In this document: piece after piece, positions 1 to 10,638 of the stretch | How the letters are laid out: each line of letters starts with the position of its first letter | How positions within the stretch are numbered: the stretch's first letter is position 1 | Origin: Cryptomeria japonica | Taxonomy: Eukaryota > Streptophyta > Pinopsida > Cupressales > Cupressaceae | Length of the DNA stretch: 64,000 nt | Assembly (NCBI RefSeq): GCF_030272615.1 | Contig: NC_081414.1 | Location: 50,995,136 to 51,059,135, forward strand | Direction: 5' to 3' | Program-made: the position numbers and the translations under genes | Notes under the pieces: generated by a model | The model's database searches: none | What the model saw: the letters and a program-made list of their open reading frames with translations, nothing else | What the model was told of the DNA's origin: nothing

Positions 1-330
1 TTACTTTCCTATTTATCTCTTTCTCAACAAATGGTTTAAACTCTTTACTTGTTGAAAATACAATAGATTCATGCTTTAAAAAATAAACCTATCTATATCT
101 AGAGAAGTCATCAATAAAATGAAACACATTAGTGATGTTTTACATTTGAAGGCACAACATTCACAAGACCAAATACATTGCTATGAATAACCTCTAATTT
201 TTCATTAGCTTTGATATAACTAGAATTGAATGAAACTATATGCTATTTCCCATACACATTGCATTGGTGGTTTTTCTTTACTAATCCTTGACTCTAAGGT
301 TCTCACGAAGTTGTGATTTATGTGACCAAA
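1..330 (-). pseudogene. Ty1/copia integrase remnant
   Basis: Read on the minus strand in two or three frames, this stretch gives the end of the copia GAG-pre-integrase zinc region (a Cys-x-Val-Tyr-Gly-Lys block), a Glu-Val-Ile-His-Ser block like the usual Leu-x-His-Ser-Asp, and the integrase-core block Phe-Ile-Asp-Asp-Phe-Ser-Arg, followed by a Val-Tyr-Phe-Leu-Lys block. Stops and frameshifts interrupt it, so it is dead. The rest of the element lies beyond the left edge. The order of motifs sets the orientation. Seen directly: motif order and breaks. Known: these blocks are shared by plant copia integrases. Confidence 0.75.
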
Positions 331-3300
331 TTGTGCACAAGGAGGATACCTATCTTTGACTTAGAGATCATAAAAGATCAACAAATAAGGGAATTTCAGT
401 CACTTCTACACTTTGAACCCTACCAAGCTCGAGAGAGTAATTTTGTAGATCCTTTAGAGAATAAAATAGTCAATACTCAAAAGAAATCCCCACAAAATGG
501 CTTTGTGGGAGTTTCTTTACTTCAATCTATAGATCTATTTCAGGAAGTTAGGTTAATTGATGTAGCTAAAGATAAGTCTTAGCCACAAATCACTTGAGAT
601 ATATTCAATAAAATAACATACACACAACTAACCTACTTCAATACATTTTGCAACTACTTCAATACAATCATAAAATTACAAAAAAATGTAGCAAAGTTCA
701 TAACAATAAACTACATATAATGAATAGACAAAGAAGATTGAAAGAAACAACTTGTGATTTTTCTTGATTTTAGTGGGTGTGAATGGTTGGCCTTCAAGGT
801 TGGCCTTCAAGGTTGATCGATGCCTAATATTACAATAAAGTCAAATTCAAATGAAACACTAATGGCAAAGCAAGCCCTAATTCTCAAATAAGTTTAATAT
901 GCTTGGCTCTATCTGTAGAGTTTAAACCATCACATGCCTTTTAGTCCCAATAGTGTGCCTCTACTTAGTAATTCTAAATTAGTCCAAGAAAGAAAGATTC
1001 TCACCAAAGATTCTCGTTTCAACATAGAACTATAAAAATACAAAATAATTTTATTGCACTATTTGAATGCAAACTAACATAGATTAACACAAATATCAGC
1101 ACATGCGAACTCAATTGTTCCTTGAATCTTCTAAAGCTCTTAAATAACTCGTGTGATAAAATAAATTTGAAGGAATAGACACGTCTTCTATTGATTTTTT
1201 GATAAAATCTGACTTTGGCATTACAAAATATCATATGAAATAAAAAATCTTTGTTACATTCATTTACTTAGGTTGCAATATAATTTTGAGCTTGACCTAG
1301 ATGAGCCTTTTTCCTTTACAAATGTAAAAAGACTAACCATTTTCAATTAATCACAAAACTCTTACATAGATTTGGAATTATAGCAAAAAAATGTGGCTCA
1401 ATAAATGTACATGACTTCAACCCATGCCACTATAATTACCACTTACTTTGCCTCAAAAGTGCTACCCCAAGGTCAAACATGACAATAATATTTGAGAATC
1501 CACTCATGAAGATCTATGAATAAATAAGTTACCAACCTACATCCAAATTTGTGTTGAAGACATGAAAATATTCATAAAATGCATTGTATGATCATCCAAA
1601 AGACATGAAAAATTGGTCAATACAAGAAAAATAATGGTTACAATAACTCTAGCATAGTCATTGTATCTCTAGCCATCGAATCATGCTTCTACGAACATAA
1701 AAATGATTTTAGGGTTTTCATCCATTAGATGTAGAGCCAAACCGAGTTATAGTTGAAACCCTAATTACTTACAACCAATTGTTAGCAAAAACCACTTTAA
1801 AAACATAACAAAACTATAGTCTAATCCTCTTGGGAAGTGAAAACATGATGCCCTCAACTATTAATACTTTTCTTGTTCATGTTAGGTCCTCTTTGGCGAT
1901 CTCATGGCCTTAAGGGATGTTTTGATAAGTTAAATAAAATTGGAAAAACTTAGTGAGACTATTGTACTTCGGAGTTCAAGAGGAACTCATGTCAAAATCT
2001 TGTAGTTGGGCTTATTAGACTTCAAAGTTGCTTGGAAAGTCACACTAAAACAAGGTGTAGGGAAGGAGAAGTCCACAAAGGAAACTCCAACACTCAAAAG
2101 TCTTTCAAAATGTTGAGGTTAGGATAGACTCGTGAGATAAAATAGGGTATGGAATGGTTGAAAATGTGACTTTGAAAGAGTTCAATATTTTTTAGGGTGT
2201 GAAAAAGGTAACATCAATAGGAAATTTTAAAAGAATGATGACATCAACACTATACAATGATGGTGTCAACAAGGATGGACCAACTCATAATTTTGGTAAT
2301 AGGTTGATGTTAGTATGCCATCATGATGAAGTGAGCATCAAGAGATTTGTGTTGGATGAAAGGATATATTAGTAGGAACAACTCCAAACCATCAAAACAC
2401 TAAGATAGTTTTTTAGACCAATGGAGATCGAGCATAGAGAGCATGAAGGGAGCTAGTAATTGAGGATTAAAAAGTTGGAAGGCCTAATGCTTGAAGGATT
2501 AAAGACAACAAGTGGGATTAAGAGTTGTAGAGGAATGAAGTAAATGATATAAGGGTCAAGGGGTGCTTAAAAACTCAATGCTAATATACTTAATTTAAAT
2601 ATGAAAGAGCATACTTTTGGGGTTGGAAGGGAAGTTGGATGGTCGATTGTCCAAGTCTAAGAACCTAGTAAAAGAGACTAAACTTCAATAAATTGTTATA
2701 CAAGTTATATAAGCATGAGATTAAGCCCAACACTTCGGTGATAGAAAAACTTTAAATAATAAACAAGCTTTAGAAATTGGATGACTAGCATTATGACCAT
2801 GACAAGTCTAACAATTTGACAAATTCTATATAGATAAACTTTGACAAGGCTTAATTAGATGTTGAGATTGGGTGGATGAAAATGTAGTGGGGATGGAACT
2901 TGATAACCTAAAGACTTGAGAAGACTAACACTTAGGTGAATTTCAATAAAGGGATGATCAAGTGACTAGGATTAGTAGGGAGAGCATGATGAGACAAGAA
3001 ACCTTGATAGGTTGAAACTTCAACCACATAAGACTTACGGAAATGGCCCTTGCAACTTCAACACAAAGAGTATTTTATACATTTAGAGGATACTTATTAT
3101 CCTCAATTTTGGCTCGCTCAAATTGTGGGACAACCCCTACAAATTTTGTCCAATTTGTAGCCCATGTGCTCTAAGAATGCATGTCACGATGCTAGTCAAA
3201 CCCCCTTGTGTGAAGTCAAACTCTCGGGAAATTGTCTTGATTTGAGTCTCAATTTGTCAATTTTAAAATTGATAGATTGATATTTTAGGAGTTAGTTTTT

Positions 3301-3357
3301 ATTTCTTTGTGCATAATCGAAGCTAAAATCCAATTTTGCATAGGTCTCAAGAATAGG
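331..3357. other. No gene recognised (AT-rich decayed DNA)
   Basis: I see no supportable gene here. A plus-strand frame of 89 codons (313-582) overlaps the copia scrap and matches nothing I know; I treat it as chance. A short tandem duplication of a GGTTGGCCTTCAA-type unit lies near 789-815. The rest is AT-rich with stops in all frames. Confidence 0.5.
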
Positions 3358-3879
3358 TGCAATTCGGAGTTACAACTCCGAACCACACCAATCTTACCCT
3401 TTAAGTGCAGTTTGGAGTTACAACTCCGAACTACACCGAAGTCCTTCCCTTTCCATGTGCAGTTCAGAGTTATAACTCTGAACTACACGAAGCTCATACT
3501 TTCACATGTGGTTCAAAGTTACAACCCTAGACCACATCAAATCACCTTTTAAACTTTCAATGTTGTAGTTCGGGGTCATAAACCTGAACTACACCAAACA
3601 TATTACATCGTGATCTTTTCACTGCATAGTTTAGTGTTGTAACCCCAAACTACACAAAGCTCCCATTTGCACTCACAATGTGTAGTTTGGGGTTATAACT
3701 CCGAACCACACCTAAAGCGTTTCACTTGTGTAGTTTGGGCTTACAACTCTGAACTACAACTAGTTGGTTCACTAATAAACAAAGTATAGTTCAGGGTTAT
3801 AAACCCAAACTACACCATTTTAGATATGCTCCCAATTTGTACTAAGTGTAAATCAGAGTTACAAGTCTGATTTGCACCA
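3358..3879. repeat. Array of ten spaced palindromic repeats
   Basis: Ten copies of a palindrome of about 32-35 bp begin near 3358, 3405, 3456, 3507, 3563, 3624, 3679, 3727, 3784 and 3845, so the period is 47-61 bp. Each has the form GTGTAGTTCGGAG, a centre TTA(T/C)AAC, then the complementary arm CTCCGAACTACAC. The spacers (about 13-28 bp) are not obviously related to one another. The arms vary between copies, but often in a paired way: the last copy has AAATCAGA opposite TCTGATTT, and others keep G-T or G-C pairs. No coding role is evident, although part can be read as a short repetitive frame. It lies 1.6 kb beyond the 3' end of a decayed gypsy pol and could belong to that element's terminal region. 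Confidence 0.85.
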
Positions 3880-4507
3880 TGGCATTTCAAAGGCATAATA
3901 TGGATTTTTGAACCCAACTTTTATTAATCCAGAGCATGATTACAAATGGTCTTCAAGCAAATTTTTCAAATTGAAGGAGTGTTTTTCATGGGCTTCTTTT
4001 CAATACATAATGATGATGGTTTTCGTCGAACTCTAGAAGATTTGTTCCAAATAATTTTGCAGTTTTTGCTTCCCGACAGATGGCGAAGCTGTCTCCTGGT
4101 AAGAAGATCATGTATATATCATGAAGAGTTTTTGAAACAAGATCAACACTTTAGGTGTCTTTTTGTATATATAAATGACATGTAACAACAATACATGTCC
4201 AAAGTCAAATAGAACTTTGTTGTTGAATAAGTCAAAATTAGTTGCAACTTTCCCTTTTTTCTCATCAACTCTCCTCCATAAATATGAGGGGCTTCATTGT
4301 AAATGATCATCTTTTGGCAATGCAACAAAACTTTGTTGGTTTGGTAAGCACTCTAAAACTTTGTTTCTAGATGTAAATCATATTGCAATCAATAAAAGAG
4401 ACAAGTTGCTTTCAATATTTGTGTTGGAACAAGTTGTAATGTGATGACATTATTCAGAGTTGATTGTGAGTATTGTGGAGTTATTTGAAAGAGATTTAAA
4501 CCCAATA

Positions 4508-4770
4508 TTGTAGTCTTTCAGCTACTTATTATGTTTAAAATTAATGTTATGTTGTCAAACTTGATCTTGTAGTCTTTGAGTTACTTATCATATTTGAAGC
4601 TAATGTTTCATGCTCAAGCAAAGAGATAACTTGTAGTCTTTGTGCTACTTTCACCTTCTACGCTTGTGCATTTAAGGTGAAGTGTATGTTATAGTCTTTG
4701 AACTACATGCATTTCATTTTTGTTCCTGAAACTTTATAGGAAGTCATGGAAAGTCTTTGAGCTTCTATGA
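4508..4770. repeat. Diverged tandem repeat, about 59-bp unit
   Basis: Five copies of a core TTGTAGTCTTTGAGCTACTT begin near 4508, 4567, 4632, 4689 and 4747, spaced 57-65 bp apart. The stretch between the first and second cores resembles that between the second and third, so the whole unit is repeated, unlike the array at 3358-3879. The core has short complementary ends (GTAG and CTAC). No function is apparent. Confidence 0.6.
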
Positions 4771-5487
4771 GCTTCTTGGTTACTTCTTCTTGTTTGTACT
4801 TGAAAGTTCATTGTAAGGAAGAACACCTATTCTGAAAAAAGAGGATACAGTGAAAGTAACACCTTATTGATTAGCTTAATGCACATAATTTTAGCTCCTA
4901 CTTAAGTGTTAGTGGGTTTAAGTAGCAATAAACAAGGGGAGCCTCTCCTTACAAAGAGGAGAGACTGTGTCTCACACACTGTGGTTGAAAATACCATTTT
5001 GCAATTGGTTGAATCAAGTCAGTTGCAAAATATTCACCCAACAATATTGAAGCACAATAAATAGGTAGGGGACACCACATAGCTGATCACAACAATATTT
5101 TTGACAAAGTTAAAATTCACTTGAAATTCTAATATCATTGATCAAAGGTGAATCGGATAAAGCCAATACAGTCACAAGAGAAAATAGAGCTAGAATTATG
5201 AATTTTTGCATAATGGTTTCAGTTTAATCATTCGCTCTAGTTGGTGATGTGGGTCATTGGCTAGCATAATGAGATCCCATTGATACTCTTTAGGTGAGTA
5301 GACCATAAAAGACGGAAAATGATTAGGACATGGAACACTTAATCATGACCAAATAGTGTTAAGACTGCACATACAACAATATATACAAATTTCACCATGT
5401 TGTATAACAATCATGGCTGCACAAGGCACACTAAACTTAAACTACATAGTTATGCACAAAAAAGAATAGGTTGAAGCCTAAGAGAAT
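4771..5487. other. No gene recognised
   Basis: AT-rich sequence downstream (on the minus strand) of the gypsy pol stop. It may hold the element's 3' untranslated region and part of an LTR, but I found no polypurine tract or LTR border I can defend. Confidence 0.4.
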
Positions 5488-6681
5488 TAATCTTTCAAGA
5501 ATTTTCTATGCATGGGGAACTCTTGAAACTCATTAATCATTCTTGTGAATCTTCACTACATGTGTTTTCAATGTAATATGTGCCTAGCCACAAGGAATAC
5601 AATTTTTTATTCCCAACCTTGTTCCATGTCTGGTGTTCCATACTATGATTAGGTTTCCTAATTTGGATTTTCTTTTTCTTATCTTTTTATCAAGAAAGTA
5701 CTTGACTTGTTGCTAATTATCCATGTTCATAATTTGAGCCTTCCTTATGAATCCATCAAGTTTAATGAGCTGGTATATTCTATCAGTTATGTCATGATCA
5801 AACTCTTCATTGTATTCTTGCACAAAATTGTAAACCAGTGTCAAATTGTTGATTGATAGCCTCACACCAACATCATAAACCAATTCAAATGGTGAACAAA
5901 TTGTGGTTCCTTTGGCATCACCCTATTAGCCCATATAACTAGCCTTAGCCAACTATCCCATTCTTTTTTCTTCTTGCCCAATAACCTTTTTATGATTTTC
6001 ATCAAGCTCATTGGAAGACTAATCCCATCTATTGCCTTTGGGATGATATAGAGAGGAATATGATAGTGTGATTCTATTCTCATTACAAAGACTATTACAT
6101 TTAGTTGATCTAAAACACATGACATTATTTACGATTAGATTGGTTAGTATATTGTCAAGGACTATAGCTTGCCTTGTGAGGATAACCTCAACCCATTTAA
6201 TGAAGAGTATCCATAGCTACAAAGATCCACTTGAAGCCACCACTATATTTTATTTATTTATTTATCCTATAAAATGAATCCCTTACTACTAAAAAGGGGT
6301 CTCCATTGTCAACGACCTCAAAGGTTAAGCCCCAAAGTTCTTGAGTTTACCTAATAAACTTTGGCAAGAACCGCATTTTCACACCATTTGGTGTTCATAG
6401 CAAATACATATGCTAACCAATAACCAATGCTTTGAATTTGGTGTCCTATGGTTTTAACCATAAAATGTCCTCTACACGATTGCACATTTCTATCAATGCT
6501 ATGCTGGATTTTTTCTTTATTCAAGCATCTTAAAATGATAGCATCCCTACTCTTTGACATGAGAGTCTCGTCAAAGAAAGTGTATTTTTTAGCATCTAGC
6601 TTGAGATTTCTCTTTTGGTTATCTTCCACTCCTTTAGGGTAGGTCATGTGGCATAGATAATCAATATATAACCATACGATC
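5488..6681 (-). pseudogene. Ty3/gypsy integrase, decayed (gypsy-1)
   Basis: Read from high to low coordinate, the minus strand shows a chain of gypsy integrase blocks. The zinc-binding N-terminus lies at about 6690-6360 and includes an Ile-Leu-Arg-Cys-Leu block and a degenerate His/Cys pair. The end of the core lies at about 6090-5870, with Lys-Lys-Lys-Glu-Trp and Ala-Asn-Arg-Val-Met-Pro-Lys blocks. The C-terminal part at about 5800-5488 holds an Asn-Thr-Arg-His-Gly-Thr-Arg-Leu-Gly block and ends at Glu-Phe-Pro-Met-His-Arg-Lys-Phe-Leu and a TAA at 5488-5490. Frameshifts and stops occur throughout and most of the catalytic core is lost. It continues the reverse transcriptase/RNase H at 7901-9400 across an inserted LINE piece. 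Confidence 0.75.
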
Positions 6682-6697
6682 AACACTACAACTACTT
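6682..6697. repeat. Target site duplication, left copy, of the LINE insertion
   Basis: AACACTACAACTACTT is repeated exactly at 7885-7900. The two copies bracket the LINE fragment, and joining the flanks restores the gypsy RNase H to integrase order. A 16-bp duplication is typical of LINE insertion. Confidence 0.85.
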
Positions 6698-7884
6698 AAA
6701 ATGGTGGATAGAAAGAGTATTCTACGTGAACATTTTTTTACTTGGGAGAATCGCTTCCCGTTGATGATTAAACCCTGACATGAGGATTTCAACCTCTCAT
6801 CTGAATCCTTCTATAAAATGCTGATTTGGGTTAGACTCCCCAACCTCCCACTTCATTTTTGGGTGGACCAGCTCCTTGAGGAAGTGGGTGAGGCCTTGGG
6901 AGATTTTGTTATGGTGGATGTGAAGTCCTCTGATATCCTTCATTCTACCTATGCACGTATTTTGGTAGATATTGATGCTTCTAAGGGGCTGTCAACAGAG
7001 ATCAAACTTTCGACCCCTGAGGGTTTCTGGATTCAATCTTTGGATTATGAAGGGATTCCCTTCAGATGTAGAAGATGCTTCAAGACTGGGCATGCCGCGG
7101 CTAAATGTGATTTAGAGAGAGTTAAAGTGAAGAAGCCCTCTTCATGGTGGAAAGGTGTCTCTTCTCAATATTATACAGTATTCAAGAGCTCTTCTCAAAC
7201 AGTTGGGCATGATCTTCCCATTAATGGCTCTAAAGTGCATGTGGTAGATTCTGTTGGATTTTCCCCCAAGGTCCCTGTTGATAGTGTTGTCCCTTCAGCT
7301 GACGTCTCAAACGGTGTTCTTGCTTCGATTCCTTCTGAGCCAACTGGTGGTTCTGATTTGTCTATTGGAGCTACCCCTATTGCTGGATGTGATAAGATTC
7401 TTGTGGGTTTGTTTGCTGGCTTTTCAAGGTTTGCTGGTATCTCCTTGGATGCTGGGTTTCCTGGGTTGGATTTGCTAGTTTGGTAAGCTGAGGCTGCTAA
7501 GGTTGAAGAAGGCTGGATTTCAGTTAAAAGCAAACATTCTAAAAGGTCTTCGCCTTCTTTTGATATGACCCTTAGATCCCAAAAGAAGGGATCCAAAGGG
7601 AAATCCTAATGTTGGTTGGTTGCTCCTGGTTGGGGGTACTTGTTGTTCGAACTGCCTATAGACTTTCCATGCATATGTTCTTATTTGTCATAAAACTTTT
7701 CTTTCTAGAGGGGTCCATCTGCTTAGATTCCCTTTTCTTGGCTTTGATTCGTCTTGTCTTTGTTCTGCTTTGTTTTGTGGACAATTTTGAATATTTTTAG
7801 TTATGGGTTTCAGGTCCTCCCTATTAAACCTGCTTTGTACAAGGTTTCGGGTCCCTTAAAAACCTGTTTTTAACTTAATCAAAA
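6698..7884 (+). mobile_element. LINE fragment inserted in gypsy-1
   Basis: A 1.2-kb insertion bounded by exact 16-bp direct repeats, with a short A-run at its right end before the second repeat. It carries an ORF1-like reading frame (6740-7609) but no endonuclease or reverse transcriptase, so it is a partial copy, perhaps internally deleted or a non-autonomous derivative. Its orientation is opposite to the host gypsy. Confidence 0.8.
6740..7609 (+). pseudogene. LINE ORF1-like protein (DUF4283-type domain plus CCHC zinc knuckle)
   Basis: One frame runs from about 6740 to a stop at 7607-7609, with in-frame stops at the start (Lys-Pro then TGA) and at 7484-7486. The N-terminal half holds Trp-Val-Arg-Leu-Pro-Asn-Leu-Pro and Leu-Asp-Tyr-Glu-Gly-Ile-Pro-Phe blocks typical of the DUF4283 domain of plant LINE ORF1 proteins. 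A perfect CX2CX4HX4C knuckle follows at about 7067-7108. The C-terminal half is Ser/Pro/Gly-rich and low in complexity. Known: this protein binds the LINE RNA. Inference: this copy is inactive, since no pol follows. Confidence 0.75.
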
Positions 7885-7900
7885 AACACTACAACTACTT
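7885..7900. repeat. Target site duplication, right copy, of the LINE insertion
   Basis: Exact match to 6682-6697, lying directly after the LINE's short A-run. Confidence 0.85.
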
Positions 7901-9400
7901 GCATTATTTTTCCTACTCACTTACATTGTAGATTTGGTTCACTCTAGCCACCTCCAAGTTTGATTGAGCCATTAGCCTTGCAAGACTCTACCATCAAACT
8001 AATTTTGTGATTTGAATTTCTATGTCAAACTCTTGGGATCTTGTTCACTTGAACCTTCTATTAGTCACCTCTTGCTAGGTGAAAATCTCTTTCACAATAG
8101 CATTTGGTATATATGCAATTACCTTTGCACCAATAAGATCTACATTTTTTATAGCCTTAACAAGGGCATAGGCTTGCTTCTCCATAGCCTCATGTTTCAA
8201 CTCAATGCCCTCGAGGGACTTACTGAAAAATTAGATGGGGTTCTCCTACCCATCTTGGTTCTTTTGCAACAACATAGAAGCAACAATATGGAAAGAGGAA
8301 AAATAAAACAATGGTAAGGGTTTAAAAAAATAGGTGATGCCAAAATAGGTGTCTGTTTTATTGGTTTTTAACACTTTAGAATGTTGTTGTCACCTCACCT
8401 TCTAATTATTACTTGAATTTTTCTTCAACATCTTTTATATAGACTTTTTTTTCTTAGAAAACATTGGAACAAATATTTTAAGAAAGTTGATCTATCCAGG
8501 AAAGTAGCGTATTCCCTTCATAGTTTTGGGTTGTGCATTTTTTTCAATAATTGTAACCCTTTTTGGATCAATCACAATTCCATCCTTGGACTCTATATGC
8601 CTTAAAAATCTTCCTTTTGTAATCCCAAATATGCATTTATTAGAGGTAAGGGAGATACCAAATGCTAAGCACCTCTAAAAGATCCTCTTTAGATGACCAC
8701 AATGGTCTTCATCTTTCTTAGAAAATGTTGTCAACTCATCTTGGTAAATAATTGGTCTTTGAAAAGTAGCCCCCACATTAGTCAAATCAAATCACATTTT
8801 TACATACACATATGTACCCATAAAGTTGTGATTATTGTCTTATAATTGCTAGAATCATTTTCCATGACCTAATTATAACTCAAGAAGTCATCTATTATCA
8901 ACAATAGCTAGTAGCTTATCACCTTTTGCAACATTGTTATCATGTTTGGTAAAGGGTAATTGTACTTGAGAAAAGACATGTTGACTTTCCTTAAGTCCAC
9001 ACAATTTGATATCTTCATTCTTTTTCCTGATTGGAACTAGATTGAAACCCATGATGAGTGTCTTGGAGGCTTGATTATTCCCCTTTCTTTAATATTTGCA
9101 AGCTCTTGCTACATTTTAGGAGCTAAGGTAAGGTTTTTGGTCTTTGCTCTTTCCTAAAATGCATGGCATTAGGTTTCAAAAGAATTTTATGTTAAAACAT
9201 GACATCTTTGTATGATTTTATGTTATCATATAACCATGCAAACACCTTACAATATTTTTTAGCAACATGATTGACATCTTCCTTATCTTGGGGTCCATTT
9301 TCTTTCTAATATAGATTTTTTTTTGTGGAAAATTGTGTGCCTAGGTCTACTTCTAAATCTTTCTCATGTATGGTTGTTGTCTTGGCAAAACTTCTATCAA
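7901..9400 (-). pseudogene. Ty3/gypsy reverse transcriptase and RNase H, decayed (gypsy-1)
   Basis: On the minus strand the blocks run in order. A pre-RT segment lies at about 9375-9200 (Lys-Val-Phe-Ala-Trp). The reverse transcriptase follows, with Leu-Thr-Asn-Val-Gly-Ala-Thr-Phe-Gln-Arg at about 8790, a Thr-Phe-Ser-Lys-Lys-x-Glu-Asp-His block near 8715, and a Cys-Ile-Phe-Gly-x-Thr-Lys-Gly block near 8620. The RNase H lies at about 8330-7990, with Phe-Phe-Ser-Lys-Ser-Leu and Met-Glu-Lys-Gln-Ala-Tyr-Ala-Leu-Val-Lys. The YxDD region is degraded. Many stops and frameshifts make it non-functional. It is followed, across the LINE, by the integrase at 5488-6681. Confidence 0.78.
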
Positions 9401-9479
9401 CATTATCATATTTGTCCCTGCAAAAGCAACCAATCCCTTAGGGATTATATTTTTGTTCAAATGTATTTACTCTTTCAAC

Positions 9480-10165
9480 AAAGTGTTGAAATTCAAGTTT
9501 CTTGGTTTTCATATTCATCAACGCACATAAGAAATCTAAGTAAATCAAAATCATCATTAAAGACTTTCCAACGATGAATGATATTAGGGATAAAAGAAAT
9601 GGTTAAAATTTATAACTTTGAAATCCTAGCCAATGCGATGTCCTCTAACCTTGAGTAGATTTAAAAGGAAGTCAACAACCATATTCTTCTCTCTTTACCC
9701 AATCTATAGAGAAAACATTAAACTGTTTGATGTTTTCCCTAACTACATTCTTATATTGTTCAATCTTTTATTCTTAGAAGCATACTACCTTTAACTTGGG
9801 AGAAAATTAATTACTAATCTCCTAGTACTCTAAGATTTCCAATTTTATGATTCACAAAAAGATTTAACCCCAATAAAAGAGCTTCATACTTTGTTGCATT
9901 ATTAGTGCACTCAAGTGTTGATTTGTAAGATGATTTGAATGATTCATCTTTAGGAGAAATAATTTCTAAATCCACCTCAAACACCTTTTTTGGAGCAGGC
10001 CCTATCAAAATACATTGTCCAAGCTTCATTTGTTGATGTATCTCTCTCTCCAAGGTTGCATGAATAGTCATGACAACTATATAAACTCTTGGCCCCAACC
10101 TTGAAGTTATCCATGTTTTTATCAATATAGAAAATGGTTTGATTATCCTCAGTAAGATCCTCCAT
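9480..10165 (-). pseudogene. Additional RNase H domain (aRNH) of gypsy-1
   Basis: Minus-strand blocks Trp-Thr-Met-Tyr-Phe-Asp-x-Ala, Cys-Thr-Asn-Asn-Ala-Thr-Lys-Tyr-Glu-Ala-Leu-Leu-Leu-Gly and Leu-Arg-Val-Leu-Gly-Asp mark an RNase H of the second type known from Tat-lineage gypsy elements. A Phe-Ser-Ile-Asp-Trp-Val-Lys-Arg-Glu block follows near 9690, then a Trp-Lys-Val-Phe-Asn-Asp-Asp linker near 9550. Catalytic Asp and Glu positions can still be read, but frameshifts break it. It lies upstream of the reverse transcriptase and its linker runs into the pre-RT segment without a visible gap, which is not the usual order (RT, RNase H, aRNH, integrase). Confidence 0.7.
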
Positions 10166-10178
10166 GTAATACCCTAAT
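10072..10178. repeat. Gypsy-1 segment duplicated at 13402-13505
   Basis: About 105 bp just left of the copia-3 LTR recurs with few differences just right of the truncated copia-3 end. The right copy continues past the point where copia-3 inserted, so it comes from another gypsy-1 copy or from a rearrangement; it is not a normal 5-bp target duplication. Confidence 0.8.
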
Positions 10179-10576
10179 TGTTGGTATGTGGTGACTGATC
10201 ATGCAAGTACTGTATACTCATAATGTATCCTTGCTGGGGTTCGGGGGTGCAACCCTCAAGGAAAAAAAATTGCCCTTTTTTTTGTTGAAAAACCAACATT
10301 GAAAAAAACCCTAAAAAAGGCCGACTTTGTATGTTGCCCTAAAAATTGCATGTTAGAAGCGGCTAGAATGTAAAGGGCATTGTAATGGTGTTGTGTTGTT
10401 TTACTGGATAATAAGAAAAGATTGGACGATTGTGTTCTGTGAATGTAGCCCATCTTGGGTGAACCATGTTAAATCTCTATGTTATTTGTGTTGTGTATTT
10501 TTCTTCATCTTTGTTTATTTGAATTTGCATATAATTGTTAATTTGTATTTGCTTCAGATTTGCCAAAACCCTAACA
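10179..10576 (+). repeat. 5' LTR of copia-3
   Basis: Begins TGTTGGTATG and ends CCTAACA (the TG...CA pattern of LTRs), 398 bp, followed two bases later by a tRNA-iMet primer binding site. The preceding CTAAT would be the 5-bp target duplication; its partner is lost with the 3' end. Confidence 0.75.
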
Positions 10577-10578
10577 AT

Positions 10579-10590
10579 TGGTATTAGAGC
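10579..10590 (+). other. Primer binding site of copia-3
   Basis: TGGTATTAGAGC, one mismatch from the initiator-methionine tRNA complement used by most plant copia elements, two bases after the LTR end. Confidence 0.8.
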
Positions 10591-10638
10591 TGTGTATTTC
10601 TGTAAATTGGCAGGTACTTTTAGATTTGAGTGGGAGCA

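Noticed and set aside
313-582. An 89-codon plus-strand open frame
   Set aside because: It overlaps an antisense copia remnant, has no recognisable motif, and the region is AT-rich and decayed. Not supported as a gene.
3358-3879. A CRISPR array
   Set aside because: The layout is similar, but this is plant nuclear DNA, the repeats are imperfect, spacers are shorter than usual for CRISPR, and there are no cas genes. Reported as a palindromic repeat array.
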